Part shown: piece by piece, positions 1 through 7,715 of the stretch
Layout of the letters: each line of letters opens with the position of its first letter
How positions within the stretch are numbered: the first letter of the stretch is position 1
Assembly: GCA_028709105.1 (NCBI GenBank)
Contig: JAQVYD010000003.1
Coordinates: 1-31,879, forward strand
From: Clostridia bacterium
Lineage (GTDB): Bacteria > Bacillota > Peptococcia > DRI-13 > DTU073
Reading direction: 5' to 3'
Length of the DNA: 31,879 nucleotides
Translations under genes and position numbers: made by a program
The notes under the pieces: model-generated
What the model was told of the DNA's origin: nothing
What the model saw: only the letters and a program-made list of their open reading frames with translations
Database searches by the model: none

Positions 1-254
1 CTGCTCGTAAATTAGTAGGTTTTACGATGTTGGAAAGAGGGATTGCCAGAGCCGGTTATGCTCTAGAAAAAGACGGTATTAGTATCGGGGAGGTAACCTC
101 AGGCAGTTTTGCCCCTACTTTAGAACAAAATTTAGGGTTAGGTTATGTTTTAAGTCAAGAAGCTTTTGTGGATAATGAAATTTCCGTAGTAATCAGAGGT
201 AAAGGTTTACAGGCTAAAATTATAAAAAAGCCTTTTTATAAAAGAGGGAGGTAA
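1..254 (+). CDS. gcvT: Aminomethyltransferase (glycine cleavage T-protein), C-terminal fragment
   Basis: Partial gene cut by the left window edge; the reading frame is open from base 3 and the visible 83 residues end at a TAA. The T-protein transfers the methylene carbon of the aminomethyl group on lipoyl-GcvH to tetrahydrofolate and releases ammonia. The visible part is the C-terminal barrel of the family: an ERGIARAGY stretch followed by GEVTSGSFAPTL and a GLGYV segment, both typical of GcvT. It is followed after 6 bases by gcvH, then gcvPA and gcvPB, which is the usual gcv operon order in Gram-positive bacteria. The N-terminal folate-binding part and any upstream glycine riboswitch lie outside the window. 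Confidence 0.93.
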   Translation, partial: ARKLVGFTMLERGIARAGYALEKDGISIGEVTSGSFAPTLEQNLGLGYVLSQEAFVDNEISVVIRGKGLQAKIIKKPFYKRGR

Positions 255-260
255 AAAGAG

Positions 261-638
261 ATGTATCCTGAGAGATTAAAGTATACAGAAGAGCATGAAT
301 GGCTTTTGGTTAAGGAAGGACGAGGTATCGTCGGGATTACTGATTATGCGCAAAATTCTTTAGGTGATGTTGTTTTTGTAGATTTACCGGAGGTTGGGAA
401 AAAGTTAAAAGCCAATGAATCCTTAGGGGTAGTAGAGTCGGTAAAGGCAGTTTCCGATATTTACGCACCTTGTGCGGGAATCGTCAAGCGCGTAAACGAA
501 AATCTGTTTGCTGCTCCGGAATTGCTTAATGATGACCCTTATGGTGAAGGCTGGCTGGTGGAGATAGAAATCGGGGAATTGGCAGAGGCTCTTTTAACAG
601 CTAGTGAATACGAAAAATTTGTCGCTGAGGAGGAATAA
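261..638 (+). CDS. gcvH: Glycine cleavage system H protein (lipoyl carrier)
   Basis: A 125-residue protein of normal family length. It carries the aminomethyl intermediate on a lipoyl-lysine and shuttles it between the P, T and L proteins. The lipoylation site is the ESVKAVSD motif, with Lys62 as the modified residue, preceded by the GDVVFVDLPEVG beta-hammerhead segment. A GGAGG ribosome binding site just before the ATG supports the start. The gene sits 6 bases after gcvT and 4 bases before gcvPA. Its own 3' end carries the ribosome binding site for gcvPA, so translation is likely coupled. Confidence 0.97.
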   Translation: MYPERLKYTEEHEWLLVKEGRGIVGITDYAQNSLGDVVFVDLPEVGKKLKANESLGVVESVKAVSDIYAPCAGIVKRVNENLFAAPELLNDDPYGEGWLVEIEIGELAEALLTASEYEKFVAEEE

Positions 639-642
639 ACAG

Positions 643-2001
643 ATGCCTTTTTTGCCTCACACCCGTGCCGAGGAAGAAACCATGCTTAAAACTATTGGGG
701 TTTCTTCTGTGGACGAACTTTTTGGGGATATTCCACGGGAACTTTGTTTAGATAGACCGCTTCAGCTACCGTTAGGTCTTTCTGAAAAAGAGGCTTGGGA
801 AGAAGTCGAGAGATTAGCCCAAAAAAACAAGCATACAGGGCAGTATCTTTGTTTTAGAGGGGCGGGGGCTTACGAACATTATCAGCCTAAGGCTGTAAAA
901 CATCTGCTTGCTCGTTCCGAGTTCTACACGGCCTATACTCCGTATCAGCCGGAAATAAGCCAGGGGACTTTGCAGGCTATTTTTGAATATCAGACCAGTA
1001 TCTGTGAGCTAACGGGAATGGGTGTAGCTAATGCTTCTCATTATGATGGGGCTACAGCCCTTGCGGAGGCTGCTCTGATGGCGGTAGAAGCTACCGGAAG
1101 GAGTAAGATTGCCGTTAGTTCTCTAGTTCATCCCGAGTATCGAGAAACATTAAAGACATATCTCTTTAGACGTGGGGTGGAAATTATTGAATTGCCTTAT
1201 CAGGAAGGTTTAACTGCTGTTGATGAATTGGCTGGTGTGTTAACTAATGATGTGGCTGCTGTTATCATCCAAAGCCCTAATTTTTGGGGCAGTATTGAAG
1301 ATTTAGCGCAGTTTGCGGAGCTTATTCATCAACAAGGCGGGTTACTGATCGCTTGCTGTGATCCTCTTGCTTTAGGCGTATTAGCAAGTCCGGGGGAATT
1401 AGGAGCCGATATCGCCGTGGGCGAAGGGCAGAGTTTAGGGCTTCCGCTTAGTTTTGGCGGACCTTATTTGGGTTTTATGGCTTGTCAAGAAAAGTATGTC
1501 CGACGTTTGCCCGGTCGTATTGTGGGTAAAACGGTGGATCGTTTAGGCAGGGAAGGTTTTGTGCTTACTTTACAGGCGCGTGAACAGCATATCCGCCGGG
1601 AGAAAGCAGGTTCCAATATTTGTTCTAATCAATCCCTGTGTGCTTTAGCTGCTGCTATTTATTTAGCTTTGCTTGGTCCACAAGGTTTAGAGGAAGTGGG
1701 CAGGCAGTGTTGGCAGAAAAGCCATTATGCTAAAGAGCTGCTGGCTGAATTACCGGGGGTTTCATTGCCTTTTGCCGCTCCTTTTTTTCAAGAGTTTGTC
1801 GTGCAGACTGCAGAAGCACCTGCCCTGATTAATCAGCGTCTTTGGGAGGCCGGTATTTTAGGGGGGCTTGATTTAGGCAGGTATTATCCGGAGTTGGAAA
1901 ATTATCTGCTTTTATGTGTAACGGAAATGCGGACAAAAGAAGAAATAGAGCAGTTAGTTGAGGTGTGGGGAGGTGTAAGTGGTGGAAAAACTCATTTTTG
2001 A
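643..2001 (+). CDS. gcvPA: Glycine dehydrogenase (decarboxylating) subunit 1
   Basis: The 452-residue N-terminal half of the split P-protein. Together with GcvPB it forms the PLP-dependent enzyme that decarboxylates glycine and loads the aminomethyl group on lipoyl-GcvH. The N-terminus PFLPHTRAEEETMLKTIG and the internal SEFYTAYTPYQPEISQGTLQ segment are hallmarks of the subunit. The ATG at 643 is chosen over an in-frame GTG at 604 because a GAGGAGG site (627-633) lies 9 bases upstream, and because the family starts here. The last 23 bases overlap gcvPB. Confidence 0.96.
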   Translation: MPFLPHTRAEEETMLKTIGVSSVDELFGDIPRELCLDRPLQLPLGLSEKEAWEEVERLAQKNKHTGQYLCFRGAGAYEHYQPKAVKHLLARSEFYTAYTPYQPEISQGTLQAIFEYQTSICELTGMGVANASHYDGATALAEAALMAVEATGRSKIAVSSLVHPEYRETLKTYLFRRGVEIIELPYQEGLTAVDELAGVLTNDVAAVIIQSPNFWGSIEDLAQFAELIHQQGGLLIACCDPLALGVLASPGELGADIAVGEGQSLGLPLSFGGPYLGFMACQEKYVRRLPGRIVGKTVDRLGREGFVLTLQAREQHIRREKAGSNICSNQSLCALAAAIYLALLGPQGLEEVGRQCWQKSHYAKELLAELPGVSLPFAAPFFQEFVVQTAEAPALINQRLWEAGILGGLDLGRYYPELENYLLLCVTEMRTKEEIEQLVEVWGGVSGGKTHF

Positions 2002-3436
2002 AAAGAGTGTCAGCGGCAGACGAGGTCATTATTTACCACCATTAGACGTTCCCGCTTGTTCTGTTCAGGAAGCTATCCCTGCAAAATTAAGAAGAAAAAA
2101 GACGCCGGTTCTTCCTCAGTTGACAGAGGTGGAAGTAGTGCGTCATTATACACGTTTATCTAGTTTGAATTATGGTGTGGATACAGGATTTTATCCCCTG
2201 GGCAGTTGTACCATGAAATATAATCCTAAAATAAATGAGGATGTCGCTAATCTGGCGGGATTTAGTCAGATTCATCCTGATCAGCCTGCAGAAAGTGTGC
2301 AGGGGGCGTTGGAGTTAATGGTGAAGCTGCAACAATATTTAGCTGAGATTGCCGGGATGGACGCTTTTACTTTGCAGCCTGCCGCAGGGGCTCATGGTGA
2401 GCTGACAGGACTTTTGCTGATCAGGGCTTATCATGCGGCTCAAGGTGAACAGCAGCGGGACAAAGTGCTTATTCCCGATTCAGCACACGGGACTAATCCT
2501 GCTACGGCTTCTTTGGCTGGTTGTCAAATAATTCAGATCCCTTCCAATGGGCAAGGGGAAGTAGACCTTGTAGCTCTGAAAAGGGTTGTGGGTAAAGATA
2601 CGGCAGCTTTAATGCTCACTAATCCTAATACGCTGGGTTTGTTTGAAACTCAAATTGCAGAGATTGCGGCAATCGTACATGAAGCCGGGGGGCTTTTGTA
2701 TTATGATGGGGCGAATATGAATGCGATTATGGGTTATGCGCGTCCGGGAGATATGGGTTTTGATGTTGTTCATTTTAATCTGCATAAGACTTTTTCTACA
2801 CCTCATGGCGGTGGTGGTCCCGGTTCAGGACCGGTGGGGGTAAAAAGAAAACTGGAGCCTTTTTTGCCTAAACCTGTTATAATTTATGACCGGCAAAAAC
2901 AGAGGTATCGCTTTGATGGAGAGCGGCCACAGTCTATTGGCCGGGTCAAAGCGTTTTATGGTAATTTCGGTGTGTTGGTGAAAGCTTTTACGTATATCTT
3001 GATGTTGGGCGGAAAAGGGCTGAAAGAAGCTAGTGAAAAGGCGGTGCTTAATGCTAATTATCTTCTGAAGCTGCTGTCACAAGATTATGAGCAGCCTTTT
3101 GCCGGTCTGTGTAAGCATGAGTTTATAGTTACTCCCCCTAAGACTAAGGAGGGGGGGATCCGGACGCTTGATGTCGCGAAGCGGTTACTTGATTACGGTT
3201 TCCATCCGCCGACAGTATATTTTCCGCTGATTGTCGCTGAAGCTTTGATGATTGAACCTACGGAAACGGAAAATAAAAGTACGCTGGACGCGTTTGCTGC
3301 AGTGATGGCGAGAATCGCCCAAGAAGCTGAGGAAAATCCGGAAATATTGCATCAAGCACCACACCAAACTCCCCTTAGCCGGCTTGATGAAACTCAGGCG
3401 GCACGCCGACCTGTTTTGAGGTGGAAAGCTGATTAA
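1979..3436 (+). CDS. gcvPB: Glycine dehydrogenase (decarboxylating) subunit 2
   Basis: A 485-residue C-terminal half of the split P-protein, carrying the cofactor site. The PLP lysine is Lys270 in the FNLHKTFSTPHGGGGPGSG motif; the LGSCTMKYNPK segment near residue 75 is also characteristic. Start is GTG at 1979 (a second GTG follows at 1982) behind a GGGGAGGTG site at 1967-1975, inside the end of gcvPA, so the two subunits are probably made by coupled translation in equal amounts. This is the last gene of the gcv operon. No convincing terminator follows it. Confidence 0.96.
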   Translation: MVEKLIFEKSVSGRRGHYLPPLDVPACSVQEAIPAKLRRKKTPVLPQLTEVEVVRHYTRLSSLNYGVDTGFYPLGSCTMKYNPKINEDVANLAGFSQIHPDQPAESVQGALELMVKLQQYLAEIAGMDAFTLQPAAGAHGELTGLLLIRAYHAAQGEQQRDKVLIPDSAHGTNPATASLAGCQIIQIPSNGQGEVDLVALKRVVGKDTAALMLTNPNTLGLFETQIAEIAAIVHEAGGLLYYDGANMNAIMGYARPGDMGFDVVHFNLHKTFSTPHGGGGPGSGPVGVKRKLEPFLPKPVIIYDRQKQRYRFDGERPQSIGRVKAFYGNFGVLVKAFTYILMLGGKGLKEASEKAVLNANYLLKLLSQDYEQPFAGLCKHEFIVTPPKTKEGGIRTLDVAKRLLDYGFHPPTVYFPLIVAEALMIEPTETENKSTLDAFAAVMARIAQEAEENPEILHQAPHQTPLSRLDETQAARRPVLRWKAD

Positions 3437-3485
3437 AACCGATAAAATATAAAGGGAAATCTAGTGATGCACTCAATTTTGTCTC

Positions 3486-3516
3486 TGCACATATATTAAA
3501 GGGACGGGGGTGCATC
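3486..3516 (+). repeat. Variant of the GGGACGGGG palindromic repeat
   Basis: A TGCAC/GTGCA pair (3486-3490 and 3510-3514) encloses the core AAAGGGACGGGG. An outer GATGCAC at 3466-3472 can also pair with GTGCATC at 3510-3516. The layout (short stem, AAGGGACGGGG, stem) mirrors the two long repeats at 6655 and 10091, but the stem bases differ. It lies directly before the HAD-like gene, and its G-run may double as that gene's ribosome binding site. Family membership is inference from the shared core. Confidence 0.45.
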
Positions 3517-3520
3517 TAAC

Positions 3521-3991
3521 ATGGCTAAAGCTATCTTTTTTTCCGGTTGTGGAACATCTTATACTCTTAATAATACGGCCAGAAGAAATCTAGAGATATA
3601 TCCGGAAACATTACCCGCTTTGCGATTTTTAGGGAGGAGAGGATATCTTTTAGTTCTGGTTACGCCTGAGTTTCAGGAGTATCAGCTTTTACAAACAAGC
3701 TTGAAAGATAAAACCTTATCTTTGGTGTACTGGAATGGACGAGAAGAAGAGTTAGCTGCTCTTTTACAGGAAAAAGCAATTAATTTGCCGGATAGTTATT
3801 TTATAACTGATCAGCGCTATCTTCAGGAATTATTGTTTCTGGACTGGCAAACAATCCTTGTGCTTACCGGAAAAGGGGTAGATACTCTCCAAAAATTAGA
3901 GAGACAACAATTAGAGAAGGTTGTTGATATCTGTAAGGATATTTATGCAGCGGCGATTAGTGTAGCTCTTCATGCGAGGTTCGAGGCTTGA
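3521..3991 (+). CDS. Degenerate HAD-fold protein, probably non-catalytic
   Basis: A 156-residue protein that follows the HAD phosphatase pattern (HisB-N/GmhB-like) in outline. It has a hydrophobic strand and loop at residues 4-13, a YPETLPALRFLGRRGYLLVLVT segment split here as YPETLPALRFL and GYLLVLVT (strand plus motif II), and DSYFITDQRYLQELLFLDW then TILVLTGKG near the end, matching the motif III-IV region. However, the motif I position reads FFSGCGTSY where active enzymes have DxDGT, so both catalytic aspartates are replaced (Ser and Cys). I infer a pseudo-phosphatase with a binding or scaffolding role; no specific function can be named. It is 84 bases after gcvPB. Confidence 0.7.
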   Translation: MAKAIFFSGCGTSYTLNNTARRNLEIYPETLPALRFLGRRGYLLVLVTPEFQEYQLLQTSLKDKTLSLVYWNGREEELAALLQEKAINLPDSYFITDQRYLQELLFLDWQTILVLTGKGVDTLQKLERQQLEKVVDICKDIYAAAISVALHARFEA

Positions 3992-4007
3992 ATTTTACGC
4001 CTCGAAC
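3979..4007 (+). terminator. Hairpin over the stop codon of the HAD-like gene
   Basis: GTTCGAGGC (3979-3987) and GCCTCGAAC (3999-4007) form a perfect 9-bp stem with an 11-base loop that contains the stop codon. Only three T residues follow, so this is a weak intrinsic terminator candidate. It would separate the HAD-like gene from the promoter that follows. Confidence 0.4.
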
Positions 4008-4031
4008 TTTGAAGTATGTAAGATGTTGATG

Positions 4032-4040
4032 TGTTATAAT
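4032..4040 (+). promoter_or_regulatory. Extended -10 promoter for the ACT/UPF0210 pair
   Basis: TGTTATAAT is a perfect extended -10 (TGn plus TATAAT) about 30 bases before the ACT-domain gene. A TTGAAG at 4009-4014 could act as -35, but its spacing of 20 bases is long. The extended -10 may compensate. Confidence 0.55.
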
Positions 4041-4068
4041 AAAGGCGTTAAAAATTAGAGGAGTGTTG

Positions 4069-4380
4069 ATGATGTGCCCTAAGGAAAAACAAGGTCAGGA
4101 AAGAGCTAGTCAACGGGTTATTGTTACTGTTGTGGGAGAGGACAAGGTCGGCATTATTGCCGGAGTTTCCGGGGTTTTAGCCGATTATCGTGTCAACATC
4201 TTGGACATTAGCCAGACGATTCTCCAGGATTTTTTTACGATGATTATGATTGTAGATATTTCTCAGGCTGCCGTTGATTTACAGAAACTGCAGTGTTTGT
4301 TGAAAGAAAAAGGAGAAGAAATAGGGGTGCAAATTAAGGTTCAGCATGAAGATATTTTTAAATTTATGCACCGCATTTAG
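4069..4380 (+). CDS. ACT-domain protein, UPF0237 family
   Basis: A small protein of 103 residues from this start. A single ACT domain spans about residues 16-95. The first strand and helix read VIVTVVGEDKVGIIAGVSGVL and are followed by VNILDISQT, the regulatory ligand-binding fold seen in GcvR and amino-acid enzymes. Ribosome binding site AGAGGAG (4057-4063) allows ATG at 4069 or 4072; the GTG at 4063 overlaps that site and is unlikely. It ends 12 bases before the UPF0210 gene. This pairing is recurrent in Gram-positive genomes, which suggests that the ACT protein senses a small molecule for its partner. The ligand is unknown. Confidence 0.85.
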   Translation: MMCPKEKQGQERASQRVIVTVVGEDKVGIIAGVSGVLADYRVNILDISQTILQDFFTMIMIVDISQAAVDLQKLQCLLKEKGEEIGVQIKVQHEDIFKFMHRI

Positions 4381-4392
4381 GAGGAAGGGAAG

Positions 4393-5760
4393 ATGTCGAG
4401 GAGTTTAATGCCTGAGGAAATCATGGAAACAATCCACATGGTTCAGCTGGAAAATTTAGATATCCGGACAATTACGCTGGGCATAAGTTTAAGGGATTGT
4501 GCTCATAGTGATATCCACGTAGTAGCCCGGAAGATTTATGATAAAATTACGCAGAAAGCAGAAAAACTTGTGCAAACGGGGGAAGATATTTCTAGAGAAT
4601 ATGGGATTCCGATTATTAATAAACGGATTGCGGTAACCCCGATCTCTATTGTGGGAGAAGCTTGTGAGAGTGCGGATTATGTAGTTTTGGCTAAAGCTAT
4701 GGAGCAGGCGGCTCGTGAAGTAGGTGTTAATTTTATTGGGGGATTTTCCGCACTTGTGCATAAGGGCTTTACCAAAGGAGATGACCGTCTGTTAAGTTCC
4801 ATTGCCCAAGGATTGGCGGAAACGGAACGGGTTTGTTCTTCGGTAAATGTAGCGACGACTAAAGCAGGCATAAATATGGATGCTGTTTACCTGATGGGGA
4901 AGATTATTAAGGAAACAGCAGAATTGACGAAAGAGGCAGATGGTTTAGGTTGTGCCAAACTGGTGGTTTTTTGTAATGCTCCGGAAGACAACCCCTTTAT
5001 GGCGGGGGCTTTTCATGGGTTTGGGGAGCCGGAGACAGTCATTAATGTAGGTGTTAGTGGTCCGGGGGTTGTTCTTCATGCTGTGCAGGAAAAACCCACG
5101 GCGGATTTTGGCACATTGGCGACCATCATTAAACAGACAGCTTTTAAAATAACCAGGATGGGGGAACTTGTGGGGAGAGAGACGGCACGAAGACTGCACA
5201 TTCCTTTTGGTATTGTGGATCTTTCCTTGGCGCCTACTCCTGCCGTAGGTGATAGTGTTGCTGCTATTCTTGAAGCGATGGGTTTAGAAAAAGTCGGTGG
5301 TCATGGAACAACGGCAGCGTTAGCTTTATTAAATGATGCTGTTAAAAAAGGCGGAGCGATGGCCTCTTCTTATGTGGGTGGTTTAAGTGGGGCTTTTATC
5401 CCCGTAAGTGAAGATGCCGGGATGATTAGAGCGGCTGAGGAAGGAGCGCTTTGTCTGGATAAACTGGAAGCCATGACTTGTGTTTGTTCTGTAGGGCTGG
5501 ATATGATTGCCGTACCGGGAGATACCTCGGCAGAGACAATAGCTGCTATTATCGCGGACGAAGCGGCTATCGGGATGATTAATAAAAAAACTACGGCGGT
5601 GAGAATTATACCTGTACCGGGGAAAAAAGTAGGGGAGAAGGTAGAATTTGGGGGTCTTTTAGGAACAGCCCCTGTGATGTCTCTTCATTCTTATAGTGCA
5701 GAAGCTTTTATTCAACGTGGCGGCAGAATTCCAGCACCGCTTTTATCGTTAAGTAATTAA
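4393..5760 (+). CDS. UPF0210 (DUF711, PFL-like) family protein
   Basis: A 455-residue protein of normal family length. It is recognisable by the N-terminal ENLDIRTITLGISLRDC segment, by the central VNVATTKAGINMDAV and NAPEDNPFMAGAFHG stretches, and by glycine-rich regions such as GVSGPGVV and KVGGHGTTAAL. The family is structurally related to pyruvate formate-lyase-like barrels but has no established reaction; I see no C-terminal glycyl-radical motif. ATG is preceded by AGGAGG at 4379-4384. It follows the ACT gene in an evident two-gene operon. No good terminator is visible in the 120 bases after it. Confidence 0.88.
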   Translation: MSRSLMPEEIMETIHMVQLENLDIRTITLGISLRDCAHSDIHVVARKIYDKITQKAEKLVQTGEDISREYGIPIINKRIAVTPISIVGEACESADYVVLAKAMEQAAREVGVNFIGGFSALVHKGFTKGDDRLLSSIAQGLAETERVCSSVNVATTKAGINMDAVYLMGKIIKETAELTKEADGLGCAKLVVFCNAPEDNPFMAGAFHGFGEPETVINVGVSGPGVVLHAVQEKPTADFGTLATIIKQTAFKITRMGELVGRETARRLHIPFGIVDLSLAPTPAVGDSVAAILEAMGLEKVGGHGTTAALALLNDAVKKGGAMASSYVGGLSGAFIPVSEDAGMIRAAEEGALCLDKLEAMTCVCSVGLDMIAVPGDTSAETIAAIIADEAAIGMINKKTTAVRIIPVPGKKVGEKVEFGGLLGTAPVMSLHSYSAEAFIQRGGRIPAPLLSLSN

Positions 5761-5880
5761 AAAAGTAGTTGGTCATGAATTAGAAAAGGATTCTGTCTAA
5801 ACCTCTAGAATAGTAATAAAGACTACTAAGTACTAAATAGAATATGGGTAGAGAAAGATAGTGCTTGTGGGGGGTAACTA

Positions 5881-6183
5881 ATGCACGATCAAGGAGAGCC
5901 GGATGTAATTAAAAGTTTGGAGAATAAATTAGAAAAATTAACTCTGGCTATCGAGAAAATAAAAATGGTGGAATACGTAGAGTTCTTAAACAATAGGCGG
6001 CGGATGCTCTACACAAATTTTTTAGCAGGAATTGCTCGTGGCTTAGGGATGGCGATAGGTTTTACTATTTTAGGTGCTTTGCTTATTTATTTGTTAAGAC
6101 AGGTTGTCTTGCTTAATCTTCCTCTGATTGGGGATTTTATTGCGGATATTGTGCAGTTGGTTAATGAAAGCCTCAAAAAATAG
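5881..6183 (+). CDS. DUF5665 small membrane protein
   Basis: A 100-residue protein. Residues 8-30 are charged and heptad-like (possible short coiled coil). A basic NNRRR patch at 37-41 follows, then a hydrophobic segment at about 50-75, and a C-terminal amphipathic stretch that may re-enter the membrane (about 76-95). The positive patch before the hydrophobic segment suggests a cytoplasmic N-terminus. This matches the DUF5665 family, which commonly precedes lspA in Clostridia. A GGGGGG run at 5869-5874 is the likely ribosome binding site. Function unknown. Confidence 0.75.
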   Translation: MHDQGEPDVIKSLENKLEKLTLAIEKIKMVEYVEFLNNRRRMLYTNFLAGIARGLGMAIGFTILGALLIYLLRQVVLLNLPLIGDFIADIVQLVNESLKK

Positions 6184-6217
6184 CCGGCTTAGTTAACGAA
6201 AATAGGAGATTATAAAA

Positions 6218-6679
6218 ATGGTTTTTTGGCTTGGCGGAGCTCTTGTTTTATTTTTTGATCGCTGGACAAAGTTTCTGATTGTAGAAGGACTTGCTTTAGG
6301 GCAAACGTATCCTGTGATCGAAGGTTTTTTGCATTTTACCTATATCCGTAATCCGGGGGCAGCTTTTGGTTTGTTTGCCGAGAAAACGTGGTTTTTTCTT
6401 ATGATTACAGTGTTTATTTTATTCGTTATTATTTATTTGCAGTATACTTGGGGTAAAGAAAATATTTGGTTGTCGCTAGGTTTAGGTTTAATTGCCGGTG
6501 GGGCCGTAGGTAATTTTATTGACCGGTTGCAAACAGGATTAGTCATAGATTTTATAGACTTTCGAGGAATTTGGCCATATGTGTTTAACATAGCAGATGC
6601 CGCCATAGTGATTGGCATGATTTTGTTAGCTTGGCAAATCTTAGTGTCGGAAAATGTGTCAAGGGGACGGGGTTGTTGA
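6218..6679 (+). CDS. lspA: Lipoprotein signal peptidase (signal peptidase II)
   Basis: A 153-residue membrane aspartyl protease that cleaves the signal peptide from diacylglyceryl-modified prolipoproteins. Four hydrophobic segments are visible (about 1-20, 57-76, 84-103, 121-143). Family motifs are RNPGAAFG (44-51), GNFIDRL (98-104), VIDFIDF (catalytic Asp111) and FNIADAAI (catalytic Asp127). The start is set by TAGGAG upstream. The last residues, VSRGRGC, and the TGA come from a palindromic repeat that begins at 6655, so the C-terminal tail is not ancestral. The catalytic core is intact and the protein should be active. Confidence 0.96.
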   Translation: MVFWLGGALVLFFDRWTKFLIVEGLALGQTYPVIEGFLHFTYIRNPGAAFGLFAEKTWFFLMITVFILFVIIYLQYTWGKENIWLSLGLGLIAGGAVGNFIDRLQTGLVIDFIDFRGIWPYVFNIADAAIVIGMILLAWQILVSENVSRGRGC

Positions 6680-6719
6680 CACGCTATAAATGTGTCAACA
6701 ACCCCGTCCCCTTGACACA
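6655..6719. repeat. Perfect 28-bp inverted repeat (REP-like), copy 1
   Basis: Arm 1 (6655-6682) and arm 2 (6692-6719) are exact reverse complements over 28 bp, separated by the 9 bases GCTATAAAT. Each arm has the core CAAGGGGACGGGG and an internal GTGTCAA/TTGACAC pair, so each can also fold alone. The left arm covers the end of lspA, and the right arm ends 10 bases before the rluD ribosome binding site. The same arm recurs exactly at 10091-10118 and 10142-10169. In RNA this would be a very stable hairpin between lspA and rluD. Confidence 0.95.
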
Positions 6720-6739
6720 CGCTTAGATAAGGAGTTTAT

Positions 6740-7711
6740 ATGAACGAAAAACAATTTGTGGTTGATGAAGAAGGACAGGGTAAAAGGATTGATCTTTATC
6801 TGACCGGGCTTCTGGAGGATTTAACGCGGTCACAGTTGCAGCGGTTAATTGCGGAAAATAAGGTTTTGGTAAACGGTCAAGTTGTTAAAGCTAATTATAA
6901 AGTAAAAACAGGAGATGTTATAACTTGTAAACTTTCCGTACATAAAGTTATGCCGGTTTTACCCGAAAAGATTGCTTTACAGATTATTTATGAGGATGAG
7001 GATTTATTGGTGATTAATAAACCACGCGGGATGTTAGTATATCCGGCTAGTGGGAAATACAGCGGGACACTGGTCAATGCTTTACTTGATCATTGCTCTG
7101 AATTATCCGGAACGAAAGATACCGTACGACCGGGAATTGTCCATCGATTAGACAAGGATACATCAGGGCTTTTAGTTGCAGCGAAAAATAATGATGTGCA
7201 TAAAGAACTGGCGCGGCAATTTAAAGCTGCTCTTGTGCGGAGGGAATATTTAGCTTTAGTACATGGTCTAATGAGCGAACCGGGGGGGGTTATTGATGCC
7301 CCTATCGGGAGGAATTTAAGAAACCGCCAAAAAATGGCGGTTGTTTTAAAAAATAGCAAACAAGCTGTAACTAAGTATCAAGTTTTAGAACGGTTTCCGG
7401 ATTATACCTTACTTCGCTGTCGGTTGCAGACAGGGCGTACTCATCAAATCCGGGTTCATTTAGCTTATTTGCAGCATCCGGTAGTGGGAGATTTTAAATA
7501 TGGAACCTCTACATCTCAACAAGAGCAGAGTAGAAAATTAGGTTTGCAAGGTCAGGCTCTACATTCTTTAGCTTTGGGTTTTAGGCATCCGTGTAGTCAG
7601 GAGTGGCTAGAATTTACAGCAGTTCCTCCGCAGGATTTTCTAAACGCTCTGCAAGTTTTGGGAAGTGAAAGCATTAATAAATTGCTCGCGGAAGAAAAGG
7701 GAAGGAGATGA
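6740..7711 (+). CDS. rluD: RluD/RluA-family 23S rRNA pseudouridine synthase
   Basis: A 323-residue pseudouridine synthase. An N-terminal S4 RNA-binding domain (about residues 15-75, with RSQLQRLIAENKVLVNG) is followed by the catalytic domain. That domain has the signature HRLDKDTSGLL, with catalytic Asp138, and the later CRLQTGRTHQIRVHL motif. It most resembles the RluD/YlyB group that modifies large-subunit rRNA; exact target bases cannot be read from sequence. AAGGAG lies before the ATG. The order lspA-rluD-pyrR is the same as in Bacillus. Its end is 4 bases before pyrR. Confidence 0.93.
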   Translation: MNEKQFVVDEEGQGKRIDLYLTGLLEDLTRSQLQRLIAENKVLVNGQVVKANYKVKTGDVITCKLSVHKVMPVLPEKIALQIIYEDEDLLVINKPRGMLVYPASGKYSGTLVNALLDHCSELSGTKDTVRPGIVHRLDKDTSGLLVAAKNNDVHKELARQFKAALVRREYLALVHGLMSEPGGVIDAPIGRNLRNRQKMAVVLKNSKQAVTKYQVLERFPDYTLLRCRLQTGRTHQIRVHLAYLQHPVVGDFKYGTSTSQQEQSRKLGLQGQALHSLALGFRHPCSQEWLEFTAVPPQDFLNALQVLGSESINKLLAEEKGRR

Positions 7712-7715
7712 AGAG

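Noticed and set aside
5761..5880. Riboswitch or small gene in the gap before the DUF5665 gene
   Set aside because: Only an AT-rich stretch and a weak TAGTA/TACTA pair are seen; there is no conserved aptamer pattern and no frame with a ribosome binding site.
6712..6741. TTGACA in the right repeat arm as a -35 for rluD
   Set aside because: A 17-base spacing lands on TTTATA, which overlaps the rluD start codon, so it cannot drive rluD.
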